Positions 41,145 to 48,888 of a stretch of DNA of 64,000 nt are shown in pieces. Within the stretch, counting starts at the first letter, position 1, and every line of letters begins with the position of its first letter. This stretch comes from an uncultured Oscillospiraceae bacterium (GTDB lineage: Bacteria > Bacillota > Clostridia > Oscillospirales > Oscillospiraceae): NCBI GenBank assembly GCA_934574095.1, contig CAKTMW010000003.1:1-64000 (forward strand). The letters run 5' to 3'. A program made the translations under genes and the position numbers. The notes under the pieces are model-generated. The model was not told where the DNA came from, did no database searches, and was given only the letters and a program-made list of their open reading frames with translations.

Positions 41145-41312
41145 AAAAGCCTCCCTCTGCGAGGGAGGTGGCGCGAAGCGCCGGAGGGAGAGAATAAAAA
41201 ACTTAAATTCTCTCCCCCAGTCTCGCTTGCGCTCGACAGCCCCCTCACAGAGGGGACCAAGGACGGATTCCCACGACAGTGACATCGGTTACTGTCTCGG
41301 AATGACAGCGCA
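41145..41312. repeat. CTCCCTCTGCGAGGGAG-type element
   Basis: CCTCCCTCTGCGAGGGAGG, GGCGCGAAGCGCC, GAGAGAA..TTCTCTC, GTCTCGCTTGCGCTCGAC and GCCCCCTCACAGAGGGG follow each other, then a partial ATTCCCACGACAGTGACAT..GGAATGACAG fragment of the TGTCATTGCGAG family. Confidence 0.72.
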
Positions 41313-41359
41313 CACAGTATTTTCCCTAACAGCAACAAACAACAAGGAGAGAGAAAACA

Positions 41360-41854
41360 TTGATACAAACCGCTTTGAACTGGTTGTACGACAACCTCTA
41401 TAACTACATGATCCCCGTGTGCGGCCTGTGTGTGCTGCGGGTGATCGTCAGCTTTCTGGAACTGGGCCACATGAAGCGCCTGCGGGACAAGAAGTTTGTC
41501 TTCCGCCGGGTGGGCACCCAGTACCGGGACATCGGCGCGTTTACCGGCCTGTTCATCGGCAGCGTCCTCATCTGCCTGCTGCCCAAGCTGGGTCTGCTGC
41601 TGGCCGTGGTGGCGGCGGGCCTGACGGTGCTGGGCTATCAGATCGGCAAGCGCAAGGGCGACGAGGCCGACCGCATCTGGCAAGAGGTAGTCAACGAACT
41701 GGCCGAGAGCGAGGACGGCCACAAGGTCAACGCCCTCAGCGTCGAGAGCAACATCCACGGTCTCATCGACACGCTGGATATGTATGACAAGGAAGAATTC
41801 CCCGCTCCGGAAGAGCCCGCCGAAGAAGCGACGTCCGCCGACAGCGAAGAATAA
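41360..41854 (+). CDS. Small membrane protein of unknown function
   Basis: The 164-residue product is not recognised. It has a hydrophobic N-terminal segment (about residues 14-34), a basic loop (KRLRDKKFVFRR), a second long hydrophobic region (about 55-95, probably two helices) and an acidic cytoplasmic tail rich in Glu and Ala. The start is TTG at 41360 with AAGGAGAG 9 bases upstream. It lies 17 bases before hisS and is probably co-transcribed with it. Confidence 0.65.
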   Translation: MIQTALNWLYDNLYNYMIPVCGLCVLRVIVSFLELGHMKRLRDKKFVFRRVGTQYRDIGAFTGLFIGSVLICLLPKLGLLLAVVAAGLTVLGYQIGKRKGDEADRIWQEVVNELAESEDGHKVNALSVESNIHGLIDTLDMYDKEEFPAPEEPAEEATSADSEE

Positions 41855-41870
41855 AGAGAGGAAGATACCC

Positions 41871-43226
41871 ATGGAGAAGATGAAGCCCCGGACGCTATCC
41901 GGGTTTATGGAGCTGCTGCCCGCCCCCCAGCAGCAGATGGAGCGGATAATGGACATCCTCCGCAGGACTTACAGCCTGTACGGCTTTACCCCGCTGGACA
42001 CCCCCCTCATCGAGGCCAGCGAGGTGCTGCTGGCCAAGGGCGGCGGCGAGACGGAAAAGCAGATCTACCGCTTCACCAAGGGCGACGCCGACCTGTCCCT
42101 GCGGTTCGATTTGACGGTGCCGCTGGCCAAGTACGTGGCGCTGCACTACAATGAGCTGAGCTTCCCCTTCCGCCGCTATCAGATCGGCAAGGTCTACCGC
42201 GGTGAGCGGGCTCAGCGGGGCCGCTTCCGGGAGTTCTATCAGGCCGACATCGACGTGATCGGCGACGGCAAGCTGGACATCACCAACGAGGCGGAAATTC
42301 CCGCCATCATCTACCAGACCTTTACCGAGCTGGGATTGAAGCGGTTTCAGATCCGCGTCAACAACCGCCGCATCCTTAACGGCTTTTACGCCATGCAGGG
42401 TCTGACGGAGCGCTCCGGCGACATTATGCGCACCGTGGACAAGCTGGACAAGATCGGCCCGGAGAAGGTGCGCACCCTCCTGATGGACGACGTGGGCCTG
42501 ACCGATGAGCAGGCGGCGGAAATTCTGAAGTTCATCGCCATCACCGGCGGCAACGAGCAGGTCATCGCCGCGCTGGAGGGCTACGCAGGCCGGAACGAGG
42601 TCTTTGACGAGGGTCTGGACCAGCTGAAGACCGTGGTGAAGTACCTCTCCTCCTTCGGCGTGCCGGAGGAAAACTTCGCCGTAGACCTGACCATTGCCCG
42701 GGGCCTCGACTACTACACCGGCACGGTGTACGAGACCACGCTGCTGGATCATCCGGAGATCGGCTCCGTCTGCTCCGGCGGCCGGTACGACAATCTGGCG
42801 GAGTACTACACCGACAAGCAGCTGCCCGGCGTGGGTATCTCCATCGGCCTGACCCGGCTGTTCTACGTGCTGGGCGAGCAGAAGATGCTGAACGACAACC
42901 TGCCCACCGCGCCCTGTGATGTGCTGGTGCTGCCCATGACGGAGGAACTGTCCCCCGCCATCGACGCCGCCACAGCCCTGCGCCGCGCCGGTATCCGCAC
43001 CCAGCTGTACACCGAGCCCAAGAAGTTCAAGGCCAAGATGAACTACGCCGACAAGCTGGGCGTCCCCTATGTCCTGTTCCTGGGCGAGGATGAGATCGCC
43101 GTCGGCATGGTGTCCTGCAAGAACATGACCACCGGCGCACAAACCAAGCTCCCCGTGGCCGACGCCATCCTCCTGATCCGCGACGACCTGGCGGAACGAA
43201 ATAAGGGCAAGGTTATTGTGGAGTGA
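41871..43226 (+). CDS. hisS: Histidyl-tRNA synthetase
   Basis: This 451-residue class II synthetase charges tRNA-His. Motif 2 is YRGERAQRGRFREFYQADIDVIG (in part), the His-specific motif A is ARGLDYYTGTVYE, and motif 3 lies in GVGISIGLTRLFYVL. The C-terminal anticodon-binding domain (about 360-451) is present, which argues for HisRS rather than the HisZ regulatory paralogue. The ATG at 41871 has AGAGAGGAAG upstream. aspS follows, as in many Firmicutes, but here a nested repeat separates the two. Confidence 0.92.
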   Translation: MEKMKPRTLSGFMELLPAPQQQMERIMDILRRTYSLYGFTPLDTPLIEASEVLLAKGGGETEKQIYRFTKGDADLSLRFDLTVPLAKYVALHYNELSFPFRRYQIGKVYRGERAQRGRFREFYQADIDVIGDGKLDITNEAEIPAIIYQTFTELGLKRFQIRVNNRRILNGFYAMQGLTERSGDIMRTVDKLDKIGPEKVRTLLMDDVGLTDEQAAEILKFIAITGGNEQVIAALEGYAGRNEVFDEGLDQLKTVVKYLSSFGVPEENFAVDLTIARGLDYYTGTVYETTLLDHPEIGSVCSGGRYDNLAEYYTDKQLPGVGISIGLTRLFYVLGEQKMLNDNLPTAPCDVLVLPMTEELSPAIDAATALRRAGIRTQLYTEPKKFKAKMNYADKLGVPYVLFLGEDEIAVGMVSCKNMTTGAQTKLPVADAILLIRDDLAERNKGKVIVE

Positions 43227-43231
43227 AAGGG

Positions 43232-43450
43232 TGTTTCGTCTGTCGTCCCAAAGGCCCCCTCTGAGAGGGGGCTGTCGAGCGCAAGCGAGACTGGGGGAGA
43301 GAATTCTCTCCCTCCGTCGGGGCGTTAAGAAAACATGCCGGTGGCATGTTTTTAGTCCCGATCTCGGCGGCTATGCCGCCGTAGCGTCTATCTGCGCTTG
43401 CATAGCATGACGCGGCCAAAAGTACCTCGTCCCCGCAGGGACGAAATCCC
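43232..43450. repeat. Nested repeats between hisS and aspS
   Basis: The outer layer is a pair of foldback-element ends (GTTTCGTC..TCCCAAA on the left, GGCCAAAAGTACCTCG and CGTCCCCGCAGGGACG on the right). Inside lie half of a CTCCCTC-type element (CCCCCTCTGAGAGGGGG, GTCGAGCGCAAGCGAGAC) and an insert GTTAAGAAAACATGCCGGTGG..CATGTTTTTAG with GGCGGCTATGCCGCC. A variant of that insert lies in copy F. Confidence 0.68.
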
Positions 43451-43525
43451 CTCGCAAAACAACAACTCCCCGTAATATCCCATTCAGATTATACAAACCA
43501 TTATCATAAAAGGAGAAAAAACAGT

Positions 43526-45304
43526 ATGATGCAGATGCGTACACATACCTGCAACGAGCTGCGCCTGGAACACGTAGGCCAGCAGGTAAAGATCGTGGGC
43601 TGGATGGAAAACGTCCGTGCCGTGGGCCAGAACTTCGCCTTTGTGGTGCTGCGCGACTTCTACGGCACCACCCAGGTGGTGGTGGAGAACGAGGAGATGA
43701 TGAACATCATCAACGGTCTCAACAAGGAGTCCACCATCTCCGTAGAGGGTGTCGTTCGCGAACGCGCCAGCAAGAACCCCAAGCAGGCCACCGGCGACGT
43801 GGAGGTGGTCCCCAGCAAGATCGAGGTGCTGGGCCGCTGCCGCTACAACTCCCTGCCCTTCGAGATCAACCGCAGCCGCGAGGCCGACGAGACCGCCCGT
43901 CTCAAGTACCGCTTCCTGGACCTGCGCAACCCCGCCGTGAAGCAGAATATTATCCTGCGCTGCCAGGTGGTGGCCGCCCTCCGCGCCGCCATGACCGAGC
44001 ACGGCTTCCTGGAGATCACCACCCCCATCCTGACCGCCAGCTCCCCTGAGGGCGCCCGCGACTATCTGGTGCCCGCCCGCAAGCATCCCGGCAAGTTCTA
44101 CGCGCTGCCTCAGGCGCCCCAGCAGTTCAAGCAGCTGCTGATGACCTCCGGCTTTGACCGCTACTTCCAGATCGCGCCCTGCTTCCGCGACGAGGATGCC
44201 CGCGGCGACCGCTCCCCCGGCGAGTTCTATCAGCTGGATATGGAGATGGCCTTCGCCACCCAGGATGACGTGTTCGCCGTGCTGGAGGACGTGCTGCCTC
44301 CCATCTTCGCCAAGTTCGGCACCTACAACGTGGCCTCCAGCGCACCCTTCCGCCGCATCGCCTACAACGACGCCATGGAGACCTACGGCTCCGATAAGCC
44401 CGACCTGCGCATCGATCTGACCTGCAAGAACGTGACCGGGCTGTTCGCCGACAGCGAGTTCGAGGCCCTGAAGGGCCAGACCGTGAAGATGGTGGACATC
44501 ACCAACTGCACCCTGACCCGCAAGCAGATTGAAAAGCTGCTGACCGACTGCGAGGTGCAGTCCGGCTCCAAGGGCTACTGGTTCAAGGTGGACGAGAACG
44601 GCGAGCTGGCCGGCGGCATCGCCAAGTTTGTCTCCGGCAAGAAGGACGAGCTGGCCAAGGTGCTGGAGTTGAAGCCCAACACGCTGGTGGTGGTGGCCGC
44701 CGGTCAGTACGCCACCAAGTCCGTGGGCGTGATGATCAAGACCTTCGGCGCCGCCTGCGAGGGCCACATGGACAAGGAGCGCTACGAGTTCTGCTGGATC
44801 GTGGACTTCCCCATGTACGAGATCGGCGACGAGTCCGGCGAGCTGGAGTTCTGCCACAACCCGTTCTCCATGCCCAACGGCGGCATGGAGGTGCTGCTGA
44901 AGGCCGAGCGGGGCGAGATGGATCCGCTGGACATCTACGCCAACCAGTACGACCTGGTGTGCAACGGCGTAGAGCTTAGCTCCGGCGCGGTCCGTAACCA
45001 CGACCCGGAGATCATGATCAAGGCCTTCGAGCTGGTGCGTCTGGGCGAGGAGGACGTGAAGAAGAAGTTCCCCGCCATGTACAACGCCTTCTGCTACGGC
45101 GCACCTCCCCACGCCGGTATCGCGCCGGGCGTGGACCGCATGGTGATGCTGCTGGCGGGCGAGAGCTCCATCCGCGAGATCATCCCGTTCCCCATGAACA
45201 AGAACGCCCAGGATATCATGATGGGCGCGCCCTCCACCGTCGAGCAGAAGCAGCTGGACGAGCTGCACATCGCCATCGTCGGCGAGGTGGAAAAGGACGA
45301 CTGA
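43526..45304 (+). CDS. aspS: Aspartyl-tRNA synthetase
   Basis: This 592-residue enzyme is a bacterial-type AspRS. The N-terminal OB fold binds the anticodon (VKIVGWMENVRAVGQNFAFVVL in part), the catalytic domain shows FLDLRNP and TPILTASSPEGARDYLVPAR (in part), and the GAD insertion domain typical of bacterial enzymes is present. Motif 3 is GIAPGVDRMVMLLAG. Whether it is discriminating or also charges tRNA-Asn cannot be read with certainty. AAAGGAG lies before an ATGATG start. Confidence 0.95.
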   Translation: MMQMRTHTCNELRLEHVGQQVKIVGWMENVRAVGQNFAFVVLRDFYGTTQVVVENEEMMNIINGLNKESTISVEGVVRERASKNPKQATGDVEVVPSKIEVLGRCRYNSLPFEINRSREADETARLKYRFLDLRNPAVKQNIILRCQVVAALRAAMTEHGFLEITTPILTASSPEGARDYLVPARKHPGKFYALPQAPQQFKQLLMTSGFDRYFQIAPCFRDEDARGDRSPGEFYQLDMEMAFATQDDVFAVLEDVLPPIFAKFGTYNVASSAPFRRIAYNDAMETYGSDKPDLRIDLTCKNVTGLFADSEFEALKGQTVKMVDITNCTLTRKQIEKLLTDCEVQSGSKGYWFKVDENGELAGGIAKFVSGKKDELAKVLELKPNTLVVVAAGQYATKSVGVMIKTFGAACEGHMDKERYEFCWIVDFPMYEIGDESGELEFCHNPFSMPNGGMEVLLKAERGEMDPLDIYANQYDLVCNGVELSSGAVRNHDPEIMIKAFELVRLGEEDVKKKFPAMYNAFCYGAPPHAGIAPGVDRMVMLLAGESSIREIIPFPMNKNAQDIMMGAPSTVEQKQLDELHIAIVGEVEKDD

Positions 45305-45329
45305 GAGCGTTTCGTAACTTTATACTCAT

Positions 45330-45357
45330 AAAAAGAAGGGCGTTTGCCCTTCTTTTT
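45330..45357 (+). terminator. Terminator of aspS
   Basis: AAAAAGAAGGGC, loop GTTT, GCCCTTCTTTTT, 25 bases after the stop codon. Confidence 0.92.
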
Positions 45358-45365
45358 ATATGGGG

Positions 45366-45585
45366 ATATTTCGCGCTCCGGCGCGACCTACTTTTGTCAA
45401 CAGTGACAAAAGTAGGCAAAAGCACCGGAAGGAACCAATGGTTTCTTCACTTCCTTGCGCGATACACTTTATACTGGATTGTAATTGCCTGCCGCACGTT
45501 CACGTGAGGTTTCCTCTTTCGTTTCGTAAAAGGATCGTCTCTGCACCTGCGCCGCTGCCGCTGAATATTACGCCGAAGAACCATA
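45366..45585. repeat. Foldback repeat, half copy E
   Basis: Left half with end hairpin CGCGCTCCGGCGCG, hairpin CCTACTTTTGTC..GACAAAAGTAGG, a weaker GGAACCAATGGTTTC hairpin, GCGCG, a CGCACGTTCACGTGAGG block and the central strand GCGCCGCTGCCGCTG, ending in the loop CGCCGAAGAA. Confidence 0.72.
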
Positions 45586-45599
45586 TGCGTCTACCGTGC

Positions 45600-45805
45600 G
45601 GGCCGATGTGGGCATCGGCCCCTACGGAGTTCTATCGTACCCTTTCGTAGGGCGGGGCCAATGTGCCCCGCCGCATAGTAAACGCAGCGGGTACGGTAAC
45701 CATTCGTAGGGGCGGGGTTCTACCCCGCCCGCATGATAATCACAACAGATTCGTTATACCGTTGTAGGGGCGGGCGACTCTGCCCGCCCTATCGGTAAAC
45801 GCAGA
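45600..45805. repeat. REP-like module cluster upstream of nadE
   Basis: GGGCCGATGTGGGCATCGGCCC, GGGCGGGGCCAATGTGCCCC, GGGCGGGGTTCTACCCCGCC and GGGCGGGCGACTCTGCCCGCCC cores, each with the GTAGGG or CCTAC flank. Confidence 0.78.
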
Positions 45806-45814
45806 TTGTTCTTG

Positions 45815-45923
45815 CCCTGTCATTGCGAACCAGCGCGCACACTGGTGTGGCAATCCGTTTCTCCTTTTGTGAAAGCAGGATGCGGATTCCCACGTCGGCC
45901 CGCTGGGCCTCCTCGCAATGACA
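45815..45923. repeat. TGTCATTGCGAA-type inverted repeat element
   Basis: TGTCATTGCGAACCAGCGCG at the left and CTCCTCGCAATGACA at the right, with CACACTGGTGTGGCAATCCG and GCGGATTCCCACGTCGG inside. Same family as 17718-17822. Confidence 0.75.
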
Positions 45924-45929
45924 CACAAC

Positions 45930-45958
45930 AAGGCCCTTGCGCTCTCACCGCCACTGTG
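45930..45958 (+). promoter_or_regulatory. Promoter for nadE
   Basis: TTGCGC (45930-45935) and TACAAT (45953-45958) with a 17-base spacer; 37 bases before the start codon. Confidence 0.65.
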
Positions 45959-45995
45959 CTACAATAGACCAAATTTGAAAAAGGAGGCTTTCTCC

Positions 45996-46778
45996 ATGGA
46001 ATTCAATGTACAGCTTCAATTGGCCGGGCTGCTGGAATGGATGCACCAGCAGATGAATGCCTGCCACGGCAAGACCGCCGTCATCGGCATCTCCGGCGGA
46101 AAGGACAGCTCCACCGTGGCGGCGCTGGCGGTGGCGGCCTACGGCAAGGAAAACGTCATGGGCGTGCTGATGCCCGACGGCGTACAGCCGGATATCGACT
46201 ACTCCAACGGTCTGGTGGACGTGCTGGATATCCCCCACGTGACCATCAACATCCACGACGCCGTACAGGGCGTGGTGAAGGAGATGGAGCGGGTGGGGCT
46301 GACCCCCAGCCGCCAGACGCTGGTGAACCTGCCCAGCCGCGTCCGTATGGCTACCCTGTATGCCGTGGCACAGACGGTGGAGCAGGGCATCGTCATCAAC
46401 ACCAGCAATCTCAGCGAGGACTGGGTGGGCTACTGCACCATTTACGGCGACAGCGCCGGGGCCTTTTCCCCGCTGGGCATGTACACCACCGAGGAGGTCA
46501 TCGCCTTGGGCCGTGCGCTGGGCCTGCCGGAGCGGTTCCTCATCAAGCCGCCGTCCGACGGTCTGACCGGCCTCACCGACGAGGACAATCTGGGCTTTAC
46601 CTATCACGCTGTTAACGAGTACATCCGCCGGGGCGTGGTGGACGAGAAGATCAAGGCCGACATTGACCATAAGCACGCCGTCAGCCGCTTCAAGTTCCAG
46701 ACGCTGCCGGTGTATCAGAACGGCCTGCCCATCGTGCTGGAGGAGCCGACGGATTACTATAATCCCAACAAGAAGTGA
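45996..46778 (+). CDS. nadE: NAD+ synthase (ammonia-dependent)
   Basis: This 260-residue enzyme makes NAD+ from nicotinate adenine dinucleotide, ATP and ammonia. The PP-loop is GISGGKDSSTVAALA; other conserved blocks are NLPSRVRMATLYAVA, GIVINTSNLSEDWVGYCTIYGD (in part) and PPSDGLTGLTDE. No glutaminase domain is present, so it uses free ammonia. The ATG at 45996 has AAGGAGG 9 bases upstream; the earlier in-frame ATG lies before the promoter. Confidence 0.93.
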   Translation: MEFNVQLQLAGLLEWMHQQMNACHGKTAVIGISGGKDSSTVAALAVAAYGKENVMGVLMPDGVQPDIDYSNGLVDVLDIPHVTINIHDAVQGVVKEMERVGLTPSRQTLVNLPSRVRMATLYAVAQTVEQGIVINTSNLSEDWVGYCTIYGDSAGAFSPLGMYTTEEVIALGRALGLPERFLIKPPSDGLTGLTDEDNLGFTYHAVNEYIRRGVVDEKIKADIDHKHAVSRFKFQTLPVYQNGLPIVLEEPTDYYNPNKK

Positions 46779-46780
46779 TG

Positions 46781-46806
46781 AAAAAGCTGCCAAAAGGCAG
46801 CTTTTT
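46781..46806 (+). terminator. Terminator of nadE
   Basis: AAAAAGCTGCC, loop AAAA, GGCAGCTTTTT directly after the stop codon. Confidence 0.92.
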
Positions 46807-46811
46807 CTTTT

Positions 46812-47105
46812 CCAGTGAAGAGAGAAGAGTGAAAAGTGAAGAGGTTTGGTATGCCGCCTGCGGCGGCATGTATGGGAAAAAACGGAGTGTACGCGGCGGC
46901 ATGTGGTCATGCCGCCCTACGGAAGACCATCGATAGAATTTCCGCAACAGGAAATCCGTTCCCCTTGCCTCTCCCTTTGGGAGAGGTGGCCGAGCAAAGC
47001 GAGGACGGAGAGGGCAAACGATGACCATACCAAAAGACAGCCAAAACCGCCAGCAAGCCCTCTCAGTCACCTGGGGTGACAGCTCTCCCAAAGGGAGAGC
47101 CAAGG
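46812..47105. repeat. Mixed repeats: CGGCGGCAT type and CTCTCCC type
   Basis: AGTGAAGAGAGAAGAGTG and TGCCGCCTGCGGCGGCA come first, then GCGGCATGTGGTCATGCCGC, then a variant of the CTCCCTC element with arms CTCTCCCTTTGGGAGAG and GCTCTCCCAAAGGGAGAGC. No gene. Confidence 0.7.
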
Positions 47106-47440
47106 GCGGACAGGGTCGTCCGCCCCTACAGGCGAATTCCGATAGAACGAGCGTAGGGGCGGGGTTCTACCCCGCCCGTTCGGTTTACGATGACATATCT
47201 GTTAAACGGCAGGAGGGGTACCCCAAGGGCACTCGTTCCGCTTCGCTCCACAGCGCCCGCTCCTCCCCTACGAACGTTTACCACACCTGCTGCGTTCACT
47301 GTGCGGGGCATCGAGGACGCCGCCCCCTACGAAGTTCTACCGGACCATTGTTAATTCATGCCGCCTACGGCGGCATGATTAAAATTGTGCCGCCTTGGCG
47401 GCACACCTCAATTTTTCACTCTTCTCTTTTCTCTCTTCTC
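47106..47440. repeat. REP-like module cluster upstream of the radical SAM gene
   Basis: GGGCGGACAGGGTCGTCCGC, GGGCGGGGTTCTACCCCGCC, a GGCAGGAGGGG..CCCGCTCCTCCCC module with the inverted constant insert (about 47209-47272), and GGGGCATCGAGGACGCCGCCCC. A CGGCGGCAT-type repeat with GTGCCGCCTTGGCGGCAC follows to about 47407. Confidence 0.75.
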
Positions 47441-47508
47441 TTTCTTGTCTTTCCCGCCGGTATGTGCTATGCTGGGGACGGGAGCGCTGCGCTTCCAAGG
47501 AGGAATCT

Positions 47509-48888
47509 ATGAAACATATGACATTCCGCGAACGGCGCTACCGCCGGGCACACCTGGACTGTGTGCGCCACATCACGCTGGACCCCAAAGGCCCCGGCGT
47601 GGTACGCATCCATATGATCCCGCCCCGGGACGAGACACCGGCGGCGCCCTTTCTGCTGCTGCTCAACGGCGCGCAGCTGGTGCCGCTGAATCTCAGCTGG
47701 GCCATCATGCTGGCCAATCTGATGGATCAGCTGCAAGCCTACGAGGGGCAGGATCTGGCGGAGGATCAGTGGGAGGCCCTGCTGACGGCGGCGGTGGAGG
47801 AGACTCACCGCACCTATCCCCGCACCAAACGGCAGACGCTGGCCTCCGACCTGCACCTGATGCTGACCAGTCTGGTCGCCATCGCTCAGGGACGCGAGCC
47901 GGAGGCGGAGGTGGGGCTTCTCTCGCTGTCGGACTACGCGCCGGAGATGACCGCGCCCCACCGGATGGATCTGATGGTCAGCGCCATGGAGAAGGATGGC
48001 GGGTGGCACTGCAACCAGAAGTGCCTGCACTGCTACGCGGCGGGACAGCCTATGGGCGAGACGCCGGAGCTATCCACCGAGCAGTGGAAAACCGCACTGG
48101 CGCTTCTCCGCAAGGCCAACATTCCCCAGGTGACCTTCACCGGCGGCGAGCCCACGTTGCGGAGCGATCTGGTGGAGCTGGTGCAGGCGGCGGAGTGGTT
48201 CGTCACCCGGCTGAACACCAACGGCCGCTTGCTGACGCCGGAGCTGTGCGCGGGACTCTATGACGCCAGCCTTGACAGCGTACAGGTGACGCTGTACAGC
48301 GCCGAGGGCAACATCCACAACCAGCTGGTAGGCACCAACGGCTTCAACGACACGGTGCAGGGCATCCGCCACGCGGTGGAGGCCGGGCTGATCGTGTCGG
48401 TGAACACGCCGCTTTGCTCCCTGAACACCCACTATGCCGAGACACTGCGATTCGCCCACAGTCTGGGGGTGCGGTACGCCACCTGCTCCGGGCTGATCCC
48501 CTCCGGCAGCGCCTGCGGACAGGAGAGCCGGGCCACCGCCCTGACCCCGGAGCAGCTGACGGACATTCTCCGTCAGGCGGTAGACACGGCAGAAGAGCTG
48601 GGCATGGAGCTGGACTTCACCTCCCCCGGCTGGCTGGAGGAGGAGACGCTGCGCTCTCTCGGCCTGAATCTGATCCCCAGCTGCGGCGCGTGCCTTTCCA
48701 ACATGGCGGTAACGCCGGACGGCAAGGTGGTGCCCTGCCAGAGCTGGCTGTCGGACGAGCCGCTGGGCGACCTGCTCCATGACGACTGGGCGGACATCTG
48801 GAACAGTCCCCGCTGCGCTGCCATCCGGGCGGAGAGCGCCAAGCTGGAACACATCTGCCAGCTAAAGGGAAAGGAGGCGGCGGAATGA
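47509..48888 (+). CDS. Radical SAM protein, likely peptide-modifying, coupled to a Cys-rich membrane protein
   Basis: This 459-residue enzyme has the radical SAM cluster C168-x3-C172-x2-C175 (CNQKCLHCY), the TGGEPTL motif and a C-terminal region CGACLSNMAVTPDGKVVPCQSW that resembles the start of a SPASM or twitch domain, with one more Cys near the end (EHICQLKG). The full SPASM set is not present. The N-terminal 165 residues precede the barrel; the NGAQLVPLNLSWAIMLANL segment could be part of a precursor-binding domain, but I cannot prove this. Maturases of this layout modify ribosomal peptides. The stop codon overlaps the start of the next gene (ATGA), so both are made together. The ATG follows AAGGAGGAA. 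The family name is unknown to me. Confidence 0.82.
   Translation: MKHMTFRERRYRRAHLDCVRHITLDPKGPGVVRIHMIPPRDETPAAPFLLLLNGAQLVPLNLSWAIMLANLMDQLQAYEGQDLAEDQWEALLTAAVEETHRTYPRTKRQTLASDLHLMLTSLVAIAQGREPEAEVGLLSLSDYAPEMTAPHRMDLMVSAMEKDGGWHCNQKCLHCYAAGQPMGETPELSTEQWKTALALLRKANIPQVTFTGGEPTLRSDLVELVQAAEWFVTRLNTNGRLLTPELCAGLYDASLDSVQVTLYSAEGNIHNQLVGTNGFNDTVQGIRHAVEAGLIVSVNTPLCSLNTHYAETLRFAHSLGVRYATCSGLIPSGSACGQESRATALTPEQLTDILRQAVDTAEELGMELDFTSPGWLEEETLRSLGLNLIPSCGACLSNMAVTPDGKVVPCQSWLSDEPLGDLLHDDWADIWNSPRCAAIRAESAKLEHICQLKGKEAAE

Noticed and set aside
43227-43525. T-box riboswitch upstream of aspS
   Set aside because: There is no GGTGGNACC core; the hairpins belong to nested repeats shared with other loci.
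45495-45512. parS site in foldback copies (GTTCACGTGA block)
   Set aside because: Only the central 9-10 bases match parS, and other copies have GTTCACAG, GTTCGCGG or GTTTACGT at this position.
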